Shown here: piece by piece, positions 33,607 to 41,498 of the stretch
How the letters are laid out: each line of letters opens with the position of its first letter
How positions within the stretch are numbered: the stretch's first letter is position 1
Assembly (NCBI GenBank): GCA_963678095.2
Contig: OY782746.1
Coordinates: 1,860,001-1,924,000, forward strand
DNA length: 64,000 nucleotides
Direction of reading: 5' to 3'
Source of the DNA: G963678095 sp963678095
GTDB taxonomy: Bacteria; Bacillota; Negativicutes; Selenomonadales; Selenomonadaceae
Notes under the pieces: generated by a model
What the model saw: only the letters and a program-made list of their open reading frames with translations
Databases searched by the model: none
What the model was told of the DNA's origin: nothing
Program-made: the position numbers and the translations under genes

Positions 33607-34392
33607 ATGAATTTTTGGCGTCAATTGGTTGGTTGTGTTATGCGGCCGCAGGAGTATCCGGACCTCATAAAAAAACCGGCAGAGAAAGCGCTGGCGTATC
33701 TGGTTGTACTGACTTTGATTATAAGCGTTTTGTATGGCATACGAATTGCTGTTAACTTGAATACTATGGTGGATACAGCCGTGACAGAATTTGCTAATAA
33801 GGCACCGGATTTTTTGTTTGCCAATGGAGAAATCAAGGTGGATGCACCGATGCCATACGTGGTGAGCAAAACAAATAAGACGTTGTTTATTATTGATACA
33901 AGCGGCAAAACGGATGAACAGATATTGAAAAAGTATGATACAGGTATTTTTATTGGCAAAACTAAAATCGTCAATAAAAAAAGTCCGGTGGAAAGCAATA
34001 TGTATGATGTGGGTACAGTAAAAGATTATACTTTTTCCAAGGCAGATTTCTTGGCGTTTATTCCTTGGATAAAATGGGCGAGTATAGGAATTGTACTGTT
34101 TTTATGTGTCTCTGGCGTGGTAAGCAATTTAGGGAGCGCTCTGCTGGTCAGCATTGGCGGCTGGATAATCAGCCGGATTATGCGCTGTAAAATAATTTTT
34201 CCAGAGCTTTACCTCATGGCAGTGTATGCATTGACCCTGCCACTCTTGCTGGAAATGGTAAAAGATATCGCCGAGCTAAAGGTCCCCTTTTTCACCTGGG
34301 GATTCTATATCATCGCCTTTATCTATGTTATCCAAGTGATCAGGATTATCAAGAAAAACAGAGCGGCAGCAGAAGTGACGGACGAGCTGTAA
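33607..34392 (+). CDS. DUF1189-type integral membrane protein
   Basis: 261 residues with AGGAGG upstream. One transmembrane helix near the N-terminus (AYLVVLTLIISVLYGIRIAV), an extracytoplasmic domain (about 55-145), then a bundle of four more helices (WIKWASIGIVLFLCVSGVVS onward). The order matches DUF1189 proteins of Firmicutes, whose function is not established. A basic C-terminal tail faces the cytoplasm. Monocistronic. Confidence 0.75.
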   Translation: MNFWRQLVGCVMRPQEYPDLIKKPAEKALAYLVVLTLIISVLYGIRIAVNLNTMVDTAVTEFANKAPDFLFANGEIKVDAPMPYVVSKTNKTLFIIDTSGKTDEQILKKYDTGIFIGKTKIVNKKSPVESNMYDVGTVKDYTFSKADFLAFIPWIKWASIGIVLFLCVSGVVSNLGSALLVSIGGWIISRIMRCKIIFPELYLMAVYALTLPLLLEMVKDIAELKVPFFTWGFYIIAFIYVIQVIRIIKKNRAAAEVTDEL

Positions 34393-34550
34393 GAAAAGTT
34401 GCTGGGACAGCGGGAGAATTTGATGCCTTGTTTTAAACTGTTGTCTAGCCGGGACCCAGCCTGAAAAAAGAGGATGCGGGGTGGCAATGCCTCAAAAGCA
34501 TCCTCGCAGATTGTTAATTGAAGATAGAAGCAGTCTGTTTTCCTGCAATG

Positions 34551-34592
34551 AAACCCTAAAAACGCTATGAACAGTGTCTTTGGGGTTTTATT
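34551..34592 (+). terminator. Terminator in the 339-bp gap after the DUF1189 gene
   Basis: AAACCCTAAA with TTTGGGGTTTT around a 21-nt loop. The remainder of the gap before it shows nothing recognisable. Confidence 0.6.
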
Positions 34593-34619
34593 ACAGATAT
34601 GGCGCTTTTGGTGCAATTG

Positions 34620-34648
34620 TTGCAAAGCGGGGCGTAAACCAGTATAAT
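34620..34648 (+). promoter_or_regulatory. Promoter of the radical SAM gene
   Basis: TTGCAA (34620-34625), 17-nt spacer, TATAAT (34643-34648). Confidence 0.7.
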
Positions 34649-34731
34649 TTAAACCCTATACAGGAATGGCCGGCAGCAAACGCAGCCAGCTGCTTCTGAG
34701 ACAGTAGATTAAAGAGATAGGCGGGTATATC

Positions 34732-35856
34732 ATGAAAATTTCAAAAAGCGACGCGTTATTATGGTTTGACTTTTTTTCACAATTACCAGAAGATGCCGAG
34801 TTAACTATAGAGCAGGAAGAGATTATTTATGCGGTTTTGGCGCAGATTGAGGAAGCCGTTGATCAGAGAAATGATTTGCTTATGGCACAAATCCCAAATT
34901 TAAAGACCCTGGACAACCGTACTTTTTTTGTCGGCCGGGAAGAAAAATTCTCGCAGGGCTGCCGCTCCTGTCTGACGGGAAGCGGGCTCAGTGCCATCCG
35001 GAAAACGAACCGCTGTAATTTGGAGTGCAAGTTTTGCTACAATTATGGTGAGCTGGATAAAATTCACCCGATTGGCGAAGGCATGTGGGATATCGGCGGC
35101 ACGAAATTTTATGAAAAGGATATCGACCTGCTGCTGTCCATCCATGAAAAGCCGACGGGGATTTCCTATGTTTATTTGGAGCCGTTTATGGAGATTGAAA
35201 AATACTATCCGGTTATAAAAAAATTCAAGCAGGCACAGATTCACCAGCATATGTATACTAATGGAACCTTGGCAACCGAGGAAAGTCTGCGGGCCTTAGG
35301 GGAAGCCGGACTCGATGAAATCCGCTTTAATTTAGGGGCATCCAACTGTGCCGATGCTGTGATTGAAAATATTGCCCTGGCAAAAAAATATATTAAGCAT
35401 GTCGGTATTGAAACGCCGATGACGCCGGAATTTTTTAAGATGTTTTTCCGCAAGCAACAGGCAATTCTGGCGACCAAAGTTGATTTTATCAATTGTGCCG
35501 AACTGCATTTGAATGAAAATAATATTGGCAATTATTATGGTGAAAACATGTATATTGCCCGGCAGGGCTATGTTTCCCCCGTTTGGAGCCGGGAACTGAC
35601 CTTGAAATTTATGAAAATAGCGGTGGAAGAAAATTGGGATTTGGCAGTGCATGACTGCTCCAACCATACCAAGTTTGCCCGCAGCCTCAATCTGAGCAGC
35701 AAATCGGGGATGTGGTTTGGTGCCAGCAATTATGCCTGTGAATTTCCCGCCATCCCCTATGAGATATTTATGCCAATCCTCAATGATGATTCTTTTGCTT
35801 TTCTGCAGGAAGAAGAATTGCCGGAAGCATATAAGCCTGAGATCTTGCATATTTAA
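34732..35856 (+). CDS. Radical SAM protein of unknown specificity
   Basis: 374 residues. The canonical 4Fe-4S site is C95, C99 and C102 (NRCNLECKFCYNYGEL). An additional CxxC (C77, C80 in QGCRSCLTG) sits before it and may bind another metal. The 90-residue N-terminal helical extension contains SDALLWFDFF. Downstream, AGLDEIRFNLGAS and IETPMTPEFFK fit the barrel strands. The C-terminus has HDCSNHTKFARSLN and WFGASNYACEFP. No substrate peptide gene is adjacent. The reaction cannot be named from sequence. Single-gene unit between a good promoter and a terminator. Confidence 0.85.
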   Translation: MKISKSDALLWFDFFSQLPEDAELTIEQEEIIYAVLAQIEEAVDQRNDLLMAQIPNLKTLDNRTFFVGREEKFSQGCRSCLTGSGLSAIRKTNRCNLECKFCYNYGELDKIHPIGEGMWDIGGTKFYEKDIDLLLSIHEKPTGISYVYLEPFMEIEKYYPVIKKFKQAQIHQHMYTNGTLATEESLRALGEAGLDEIRFNLGASNCADAVIENIALAKKYIKHVGIETPMTPEFFKMFFRKQQAILATKVDFINCAELHLNENNIGNYYGENMYIARQGYVSPVWSRELTLKFMKIAVEENWDLAVHDCSNHTKFARSLNLSSKSGMWFGASNYACEFPAIPYEIFMPILNDDSFAFLQEEELPEAYKPEILHI

Positions 35857-35862
35857 AAAAAC

Positions 35863-35898
35863 AAAGCCGCTGCCGGAAGATCCGGGCAGCGGCTTTTG
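35863..35898. terminator. Bidirectional terminator
   Basis: AAAGCCGCTGCC pairs with GGGCAGCGGCTTT around GGAAGATCC; serves the convergent radical SAM and phosphatase genes. Confidence 0.88.
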
Positions 35899-35912
35899 CT
35901 TATACGGCAGCT

Positions 35913-36845
35913 TCAGTTTTCGCTTGTCTGGGCAGCTAGCCAGTTTGCCCAAGGCATCGGGAACTGCTGCGGTTTTTCCTGCTGGACATACCGATAAAAC
36001 AGCCTCAGGTTTTGTGCCTTACGACGGGTTTCGACCGACAGCCAGTCGGTGCCGTCAGGCTCTGCCAGCAAGTAGGTGCCGCCGAGCAGCTGCTGACGGA
36101 GGACGATGGTTTCGAGCGGCAATTCGGGATTTTGTAAAATATCATACAGCACCATAAAAGTAGTGGTTCGCCCGTGGCCTGCCTGGCAGTGGAAATGGAG
36201 CCAGGCGGATGCTGGCAGCGTGCGATAAAATTGCAGAAAGTCATCGATGACAGCTGGCTCTGGCCAGTACTGGTCGGTGGCGGGGAGCCTTACATAATGA
36301 AAGCCGGCAGCGGTAGCTGTGGCGGCTTCATCTGCTGGTGTTGATGCCGGCAGTGTTTGTGGGGACAAACGGGCGGTATCCTCTCGCCCGAGGGGGATGG
36401 CTGTGATTGGGCCGGTGAGTGAATGCAGGCGTTGTTGCTCATCTTGCAACATTTCTCCTCGTGGTTTGCCGCGGTTTCCCCAGTTATGGTCTTCATACCA
36501 GCTGATGGCTGCGCCAGCGAGAAAACCATGGCTTTCCTCCCTTAAATCCACCATGTAAATTGGCAGAGAGGTTTGGGCGCGCAGCTGCTGATAGAGCGCC
36601 GTGAACCCCGCTGCAGATGGCTGGGCACTGCCGGAGATACAGAGCTGTGAAAGCCCGCTTTTTAGACTGGAATCCTCGGCGGTGAAATCATCGGAACTGA
36701 GCCGCAGATTCCGGGGCAGGACTTCTTCGCCCGGAGCATCAAGGCGCCAACTGCCGGCAAGCGCGGGCTCGGTGAAAAAATACAGCAGGCAGAGTATGAT
36801 TGCAAGTATTAAGTGAAGACTGTAGGGTCGTTGTTGTATATTCAT
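35913..36845 (-). CDS. Secreted PTP-like inositol-phosphate phosphatase (phytase family), single domain
   Basis: 310 residues from ATG 36845 (AAAGGA upstream). The signal peptide includes LHLILAIILCLLYFF and ends near EPALA-G. The PTP signature loop HCQAGHGRTTT supplies nucleophile C220 and R226, and the conserved LRLSSDDF, DLREESHGFLAG and WPEPAVIDDFLQFY regions match PTP-like phytases. It would dephosphorylate inositol polyphosphates or similar substrates outside the cell. A tandem-domain homologue lies at 39576 beyond an ABC transporter operon; the C-terminal half of that protein is the closer match. Monocistronic. Confidence 0.87.
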   Translation of the reverse strand: MNIQQRPYSLHLILAIILCLLYFFTEPALAGSWRLDAPGEEVLPRNLRLSSDDFTAEDSSLKSGLSQLCISGSAQPSAAGFTALYQQLRAQTSLPIYMVDLREESHGFLAGAAISWYEDHNWGNRGKPRGEMLQDEQQRLHSLTGPITAIPLGREDTARLSPQTLPASTPADEAATATAAGFHYVRLPATDQYWPEPAVIDDFLQFYRTLPASAWLHFHCQAGHGRTTTFMVLYDILQNPELPLETIVLRQQLLGGTYLLAEPDGTDWLSVETRRKAQNLRLFYRYVQQEKPQQFPMPWANWLAAQTSEN

Positions 36846-37007
36846 AGGCGAAAATCCTTTCTTTCTGCTATTATACAACAGCGGTGTAATATTATATACT
36901 CTGTGTTTTTTTGTACAAATACAAAAGACAATAAGTGTAAGAAATTGTGCGTTAAATGGCGAAATACTGGTCTATTGGAATTTTTGCTGGACTTTTGTTT
37001 TTCCGTA

Positions 37008-37110
37008 TGGTATGATTTTTCCATAGATGGTTTGGGCCTGTACGAGGACGTAACTATTGGAGCAAAGATGCTCTGGAGAAGATTTTTTCCGGGTTATCTT
37101 TGCTTTTTTT
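37008..37110 (+). promoter_or_regulatory. Transcribed leader with terminator upstream of the ABC transporter (candidate attenuator)
   Basis: An extended -10 (TGGTATGAT, 37008-37016) is followed by about 45 nt and then a strong terminator, GCAAAGAT (37062-37069) with ATCTTTGC (37096-37103) plus seven T. An alternative hairpin, GAGC/GCTC at 37060-37073, uses the same left arm and would prevent the terminator. No known riboswitch consensus was recognised. The rest of the 338-bp gap (36846-37007) shows nothing clear. Confidence 0.55.
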
Positions 37111-37183
37111 GTTATATCATTTTATGTACAGCCAGGCTTCTTGGAACCGGGAAACTTATAAAATATTAGGGGAGGAATTGTAC

Positions 37184-37969
37184 ATGAAGAAGATCTTAGC
37201 AGTAGCGGCATTGGTTATTTTTGCAGTATCGGTTTTGGCAGGTTGTGGGTCTGTTGCCGAAAAATCAGGCGGTAGCAAGGAGCAGACAAAAAAATATACA
37301 ATTGCCTGTGACGCAAAATATGCACCGTTTTCCATGGAGGTTAATGGACAGTATAAAGGCATTGATGTTCAGCTGTTGGATGCGATTGCCAAGGCAGAAG
37401 GTTTTCAATATGAATTGAAACCGATGGACTTTTCTGGAATTATTCCCGGACTTGTGTCGGGACAGCTTGATGGCGCGATCGCCGGGATAAATATTACCGA
37501 GGAACGCAAACAGTCAGTGGATTTCTCTGACGGGTATATTCAGTCAGGTCTGGCGGTTGTCGTAAGCAAGAGCAATACGGATATCAGCAAAGTGGAAGAT
37601 CTCAGCGGCAAGATGGCGGCGGTGAAAAAAGGAACTGCCGGAGCAAAATTTGCTGAGGACAACAAGGATAAGTATAATTTAAATATTTCCTATTATGATG
37701 ATTCGCCCAGCATGATGTTGGCTGTTGCCAATGGCAATGCGGATTTTCTGATGGAAGACTATCCGGTCATCAACTATCAGATTAAAATTGGGGAACAGGA
37801 TAAATTGAAAATTGCCGTGGATTCGGTTATTGCACCGCCGTCTTATGGGTTTGCTGTTAAGAAGGGTGACAATGCCGAGCTGCTGAAGATGTTTAACGAA
37901 GGACTGAAAAAGATCAAAGCAGACGGAACTTATGATAAAATTGTCGGCGAATATATCGTAAAACAATAA
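37184..37969 (+). CDS. Amino-acid ABC transporter substrate-binding lipoprotein
   Basis: 261 residues from ATG 37184 with GGGGAGG upstream; the longer frame from 37100 runs through the leader terminator. Lipobox VLAGC (about residues 17-21), then the SBP family-3 fold: YTIACDAKYAPFSMEVNGQY, GQLDGAIAGINITEERKQSV and VKKGTAGAKFAEDNK. It captures an amino acid (polar, glutamine- or cystine-like) at the outer membrane face and delivers it to the permease encoded next. The first gene of a three-gene operon controlled by the leader described above. Confidence 0.93.
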   Translation: MKKILAVAALVIFAVSVLAGCGSVAEKSGGSKEQTKKYTIACDAKYAPFSMEVNGQYKGIDVQLLDAIAKAEGFQYELKPMDFSGIIPGLVSGQLDGAIAGINITEERKQSVDFSDGYIQSGLAVVVSKSNTDISKVEDLSGKMAAVKKGTAGAKFAEDNKDKYNLNISYYDDSPSMMLAVANGNADFLMEDYPVINYQIKIGEQDKLKIAVDSVIAPPSYGFAVKKGDNAELLKMFNEGLKKIKADGTYDKIVGEYIVKQ

Positions 37970-38045
37970 TTGCAAGTTTGATTGAAGCGGCAGGAAGGAC
38001 CGGCAGACGGGCCTTCCTTTCTGCTATGGAGGATAATTGAATCTT

Positions 38046-38705
38046 ATGGAGCGTTATATAAATCTTTTTATTGAATGCTGGCCAAGTCTGTTGTCGGGAC
38101 TTGAAGTCACAATTCTTATTGCAGTGGCATCCCTGTTTTTTGCTTTTTTTATCGGCATTGTTCTGGCAGTTCTTGGGCTCTCTCATTACCGGTTAGGCAA
38201 GGCGTTTTATCATTTTTACATTCATCTGGTCCGTGGGGTACCGGTTATGATTTTTGCCTTGTTCTTGTTTTTCGGCGTGGGGGCTCTGCTGCATCTGAAA
38301 TTTAACCCTATTTTTGCCGCGATCATCACCCTGACCATTAATGCCAGTGCCTATCTGGCGGAAATTTTTCGCGGAGGGATTCAGGCAGTTGACAAAGGCC
38401 AGGTTGAAGCAGCCCGCAGTCTGGGACTGGGATATTTCCGGACGCTGTATAAGGTTGTATTGCCGCAGGCGATCAAGATCATGATTCCGCCGATTATCAA
38501 CCAGTTTATCACAACCCTCAAGGACACCTCGATATTATCGGTTATCAGTGTGCGGGAGTTGACGATGAATTCACAGATCATCATCGCTAAAAACTATATG
38601 CCGTTTGAGGTGTATTCGTTTGCAGCGGGAATCTATCTGGTCGTTATCATTGCCCTGTCATTATTTGCCAAGTGGGTTGAAAGGAGACTGCAGTATGATC
38701 ATTAA
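38046..38705 (+). CDS. Amino-acid ABC transporter permease
   Basis: About 219 residues. The start is either TTG 38037 (4 nt after GGAGG) or ATG 38046 (13 nt). His/Glu/Gln/Arg-type inner-membrane permease with about five helices. It has the EAA loop (GQVEAARSLGLGYFRTLYKV) and the typical VLPQAIKIMIPPIINQFITT segment that contacts the ATPase. Its last 11 bp overlap the ATPase gene, indicating coupled translation. Confidence 0.93.
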   Translation: MERYINLFIECWPSLLSGLEVTILIAVASLFFAFFIGIVLAVLGLSHYRLGKAFYHFYIHLVRGVPVMIFALFLFFGVGALLHLKFNPIFAAIITLTINASAYLAEIFRGGIQAVDKGQVEAARSLGLGYFRTLYKVVLPQAIKIMIPPIINQFITTLKDTSILSVISVRELTMNSQIIIAKNYMPFEVYSFAAGIYLVVIIALSLFAKWVERRLQYDH

Positions 38706-39426
38706 GGTGGAAAATTTAATGAAGTCCTTCGGCGATAATCTCGTGCTGAAGGATGTGTCCTTTCAGGTCGCTGAGGGTGAAGTTGTCTGCATCATCGGGC
38801 CTTCAGGCTCCGGCAAGAGCACGCTGCTGCGCTGCCTTAACCGGCTTGAAGAGGTGCAGGGCGGATCGGTGCGGGTCTTTGACACGGATGTGTTGCATGT
38901 AAAAAAGCTGAATAATTTTCGGGAACATATAGGAATGGTATTTCAGATGTTCAATCTCTTCCCGAATTACACGGTAATGGAAAACATTACTTTAGCGCCG
39001 ACGCAGTTGGGGCGGATGACGAAGGCCGAGGCCGAGAAAAAAGGAATGGAACTTTTGCGTCAAGTTGGCCTCGAGGATAAACGTGATGTCTACCCATCAA
39101 CCTTGTCGGGCGGGCAGAAACAGCGCATTGCGATTGCCCGGGCCTTGGAAATGGATCCCAAGATCATGCTGTTTGATGAACCGACGAGTGCGCTCGATCC
39201 GGAAATGGTCGGTGAGGTGCTTGCCGTCATGAAGGATTTGGCGCAAAAAGGTATGACGATGGTGATTGTAACCCATGAGATGGGGTTTGCCCGCGAAGTT
39301 GCCGATCGGGTCATTTTCATGAGCGATGGCATGATTGTCGAAGAAGGGGAACCAAAGGAATTCTTTAATACGCCGAAGAATGAACGCACGCAAAAGTTTT
39401 TAAAGAATGTGCTTAACCCTATATGA
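38695..39426 (+). CDS. Amino-acid ABC transporter ATP-binding protein
   Basis: 243 residues from ATG 38695 with AAAGGAG upstream. Complete ATPase motifs: Walker A GPSGSGKST, Q-loop VFQMFNLFPN, signature LSGGQKQRIA, Walker B IMLFDEPTSALD and the H-loop in VTHEMGFAREVAD. Powers the transporter encoded by the two preceding genes. A strong terminator follows 6 bp after the stop. Confidence 0.96.
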   Translation: MIIKVENLMKSFGDNLVLKDVSFQVAEGEVVCIIGPSGSGKSTLLRCLNRLEEVQGGSVRVFDTDVLHVKKLNNFREHIGMVFQMFNLFPNYTVMENITLAPTQLGRMTKAEAEKKGMELLRQVGLEDKRDVYPSTLSGGQKQRIAIARALEMDPKIMLFDEPTSALDPEMVGEVLAVMKDLAQKGMTMVIVTHEMGFAREVADRVIFMSDGMIVEEGEPKEFFNTPKNERTQKFLKNVLNPI

Positions 39427-39432
39427 GGACTA

Positions 39433-39476
39433 AAAGAAAACCAGGACCACTATTGATGGTGGTCCTGGTTTTCTTT
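39433..39476. terminator. Strong intrinsic terminator after the ABC operon
   Basis: AAAGAAAACCAGGACCAC pairs fully with GTGGTCCTGGTTTTCTTT around an 8-nt loop. Confidence 0.92.
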
Positions 39477-39512
39477 ACGTTCTACATAGCCAGCAACAGC
39501 ATAAATCAGGCA

Positions 39513-39541
39513 TTGACTTGACTGGTGGGAAGGATTATTCT
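39513..39541 (+). promoter_or_regulatory. Promoter of the tandem phosphatase gene
   Basis: TTGACT (39513-39518), 17-nt spacer, TATTCT (39536-39541), 35 nt before the start codon. Confidence 0.6.
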
Positions 39542-39575
39542 GTTGTTTGTAATATATTGGGAGGCGCATTAGAAA

Positions 39576-41441
39576 ATGAAAAATGACAGAAAAATTTTGC
39601 GGCTACTGCTTATGGTGCTGTTGGCCGCGTTGCAGTTTAGTCCAGAGGTACAGGCTAAGGAAGCAGATGTTTCTGCGGCGGTGGAAACGGACAACCGTCC
39701 GGCCGTCGTCTTGAAACTTGATCGGGAGGATAAGGCACAATTGCCGAAAAATTTCCGGATGGGTACAACGCCGTTTGCCAAACTGCCGAAAAACGGTGTT
39801 TTTCCTAGCCGCCTTGGGCTTGATAGTCTGAGGGTTTCGGCCAGCAGTGCTTTTTCGGAAAAGGAGTTTGCCGAGATATTGAAGACGGTCCCGGCAGCCC
39901 CTGATACGTTTTATGACGTCGATCTGCGCGGTGAATCGCATGGCTATATCGACGGTATGGCTGTAAGCTGGTATGCGGAAGATGACTTTGGCAATGACGG
40001 GCGCAGTCTCCGGCTTATTGAAGGCATTGAAAAGCAGCAGCTGGCGCAGCTGCCGGCAAAATCACCCGTTCAGGTGTATCAACTGAAGAAAAAGGCACTC
40101 ACAGATCCTCTCGAAGTAGAAGTTGGCCGGGTTCGTACGGAAAAGCAGCTGGTAGAGGAGCATGGTGCCCATTATTTCCGGCTGGCGCTTACGGATCACT
40201 TTCGCCCGGAAGATGCTGATGTAGATGCATATTTGGAGTTTTACAAGAAGTTGCCGGCAAATGCCTGGGTCCATTATCATTGTTTTGCCGGGCATGGCCG
40301 GACGACGACCTTTATGGTGATGCATGATATTTTAAAGAATGCCGGCCGGGTAAGCTTTGAAGACATCGTTTCCCGGCAGGGCTTGATCGGGGTCCTGGAC
40401 TTGTCGGATATCGATGGGCTGAAGGATGGGCGACGCAAAGCGGCCATTGAACGCTATGAATTTGCCCGTCACTTTTATGATTATGTAAAAGCAAATCCGC
40501 AGATGACGATTTCCTGGACAAGTTGGGCCCGCAAACAGGGCTATGCAAGCTATGTCCCCGATTACAACGGCTATATATGGCGTCTTGATGCGGCCAATGA
40601 GGACAAACTGCCGCGGAATTTCCGGACGACAAACTCGCCCTATAAGGCACCGGAAAAAAAGTATAATTTTGAACCGGACTATATCCCGACGCGGGCCGGA
40701 CTTGATACCCTCAAGGCTTCCGGCAGCGCCGAATTTTCTGCCGGTGAGTTTGCCCAGCTGACAAAGGCGATCCGGCAGCAGACGAGTGGACCGGTGTATA
40801 TTGTCGATTTACGGCAGGAATCGCACGGACTGTTCAACGGGGCGGCGGTTAGCTGGTATGGCGAGCATGACTGGGGCAATGTTGACAAGACAAGTGCAGG
40901 CGCGCTGGCTGATGAGCAAAATCGCCTTCATGCAGCACAAGGCAAGATGCAGTTGGTAGCCCAATTGTCCGGCGATAAGCTGCCGGATGTCGTAAATAAG
41001 GTTGCTGTTACCCAGGCAATGACGGAGGAGGAAATGGTTCGTCAGGCCGGGCTGCATTATTTCCGTATAACGGCTACGGATCATGTATGGCCGGCGCCGG
41101 AGTGTATCGACAGGTTTGTTACTTTTTACAAACAGCTCCCGACAGACGCCTGGTTGCATTTCCACTGCGAAGCCGGGGTCGGTCGGACGACGGCCTATAT
41201 GGCAATGTATGATATGATGCGCAATCCGGCCGTGTCATTGCGGGATATCCTCTACCGGCAGCATATGCTGGGGGGCAATTATGTCGGCTATACCATAGAG
41301 AATCCGAAAAAAAATGACTGGAAGGCAGATTATTATAATGAAAAGGCACGGATGATTCCATTGTTCTATCAGTACGTGCAGGAAAATCAAGCCGATCATT
41401 TTAAAGTGACGTGGTCGCAATGGCTTTTTCGGCAGCAATAA
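39576..41441 (+). CDS. Secreted PTP-like phytase with two tandem phosphatase domains
   Basis: 621 residues: signal peptide (LRLLLMVLLAALQF, cleavage near VQA-KE), then two repeats of the PTP-like inositol polyphosphatase domain. Repeat 1 (about 45-320) has PKNFRMGTTPFAK, DLRGESHGYIDGMAVSWY and HCFAGHGRTTT with C236 and R242. Repeat 2 (about 340-621) has PRNFRTTNSPYKA, DLRQESHGLFNGAAVSWYGE and HCEAGVGRTTA with C531 and R537. Both loops keep the HCx5R catalytic residues, so both may be active; tandem forms are known from Mitsuokella. It releases phosphate from phytate outside the cell. Its own promoter and terminator flank it. Confidence 0.92.
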   Translation: MKNDRKILRLLLMVLLAALQFSPEVQAKEADVSAAVETDNRPAVVLKLDREDKAQLPKNFRMGTTPFAKLPKNGVFPSRLGLDSLRVSASSAFSEKEFAEILKTVPAAPDTFYDVDLRGESHGYIDGMAVSWYAEDDFGNDGRSLRLIEGIEKQQLAQLPAKSPVQVYQLKKKALTDPLEVEVGRVRTEKQLVEEHGAHYFRLALTDHFRPEDADVDAYLEFYKKLPANAWVHYHCFAGHGRTTTFMVMHDILKNAGRVSFEDIVSRQGLIGVLDLSDIDGLKDGRRKAAIERYEFARHFYDYVKANPQMTISWTSWARKQGYASYVPDYNGYIWRLDAANEDKLPRNFRTTNSPYKAPEKKYNFEPDYIPTRAGLDTLKASGSAEFSAGEFAQLTKAIRQQTSGPVYIVDLRQESHGLFNGAAVSWYGEHDWGNVDKTSAGALADEQNRLHAAQGKMQLVAQLSGDKLPDVVNKVAVTQAMTEEEMVRQAGLHYFRITATDHVWPAPECIDRFVTFYKQLPTDAWLHFHCEAGVGRTTAYMAMYDMMRNPAVSLRDILYRQHMLGGNYVGYTIENPKKNDWKADYYNEKARMIPLFYQYVQENQADHFKVTWSQWLFRQQ

Positions 41442-41480
41442 AAAATCCGGGCAAATCATTTTGATTTGCCCGGATTTTTT
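41441..41480. terminator. Bidirectional terminator between phytase and purB
   Basis: AAAAATCCGGGCAAATCA pairs with TGATTTGCCCGGATTTTT around TTT. Confidence 0.92.
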
Positions 41481-41498
41481 GTCGAGACATAGTATAAT

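Noticed and set aside
33486..33755. Small frame overlapping the start of the DUF1189 gene
   Set aside because: Runs through a terminator and overlaps a well-supported gene with a better ribosome site.
36900..37110. Known riboswitch class upstream of the ABC operon
   Set aside because: Conserved cores of T-box, SAM, lysine, glycine, glutamine, cobalamin and c-di-GMP elements were looked for by eye and not found; only an attenuator-like arrangement is claimed.
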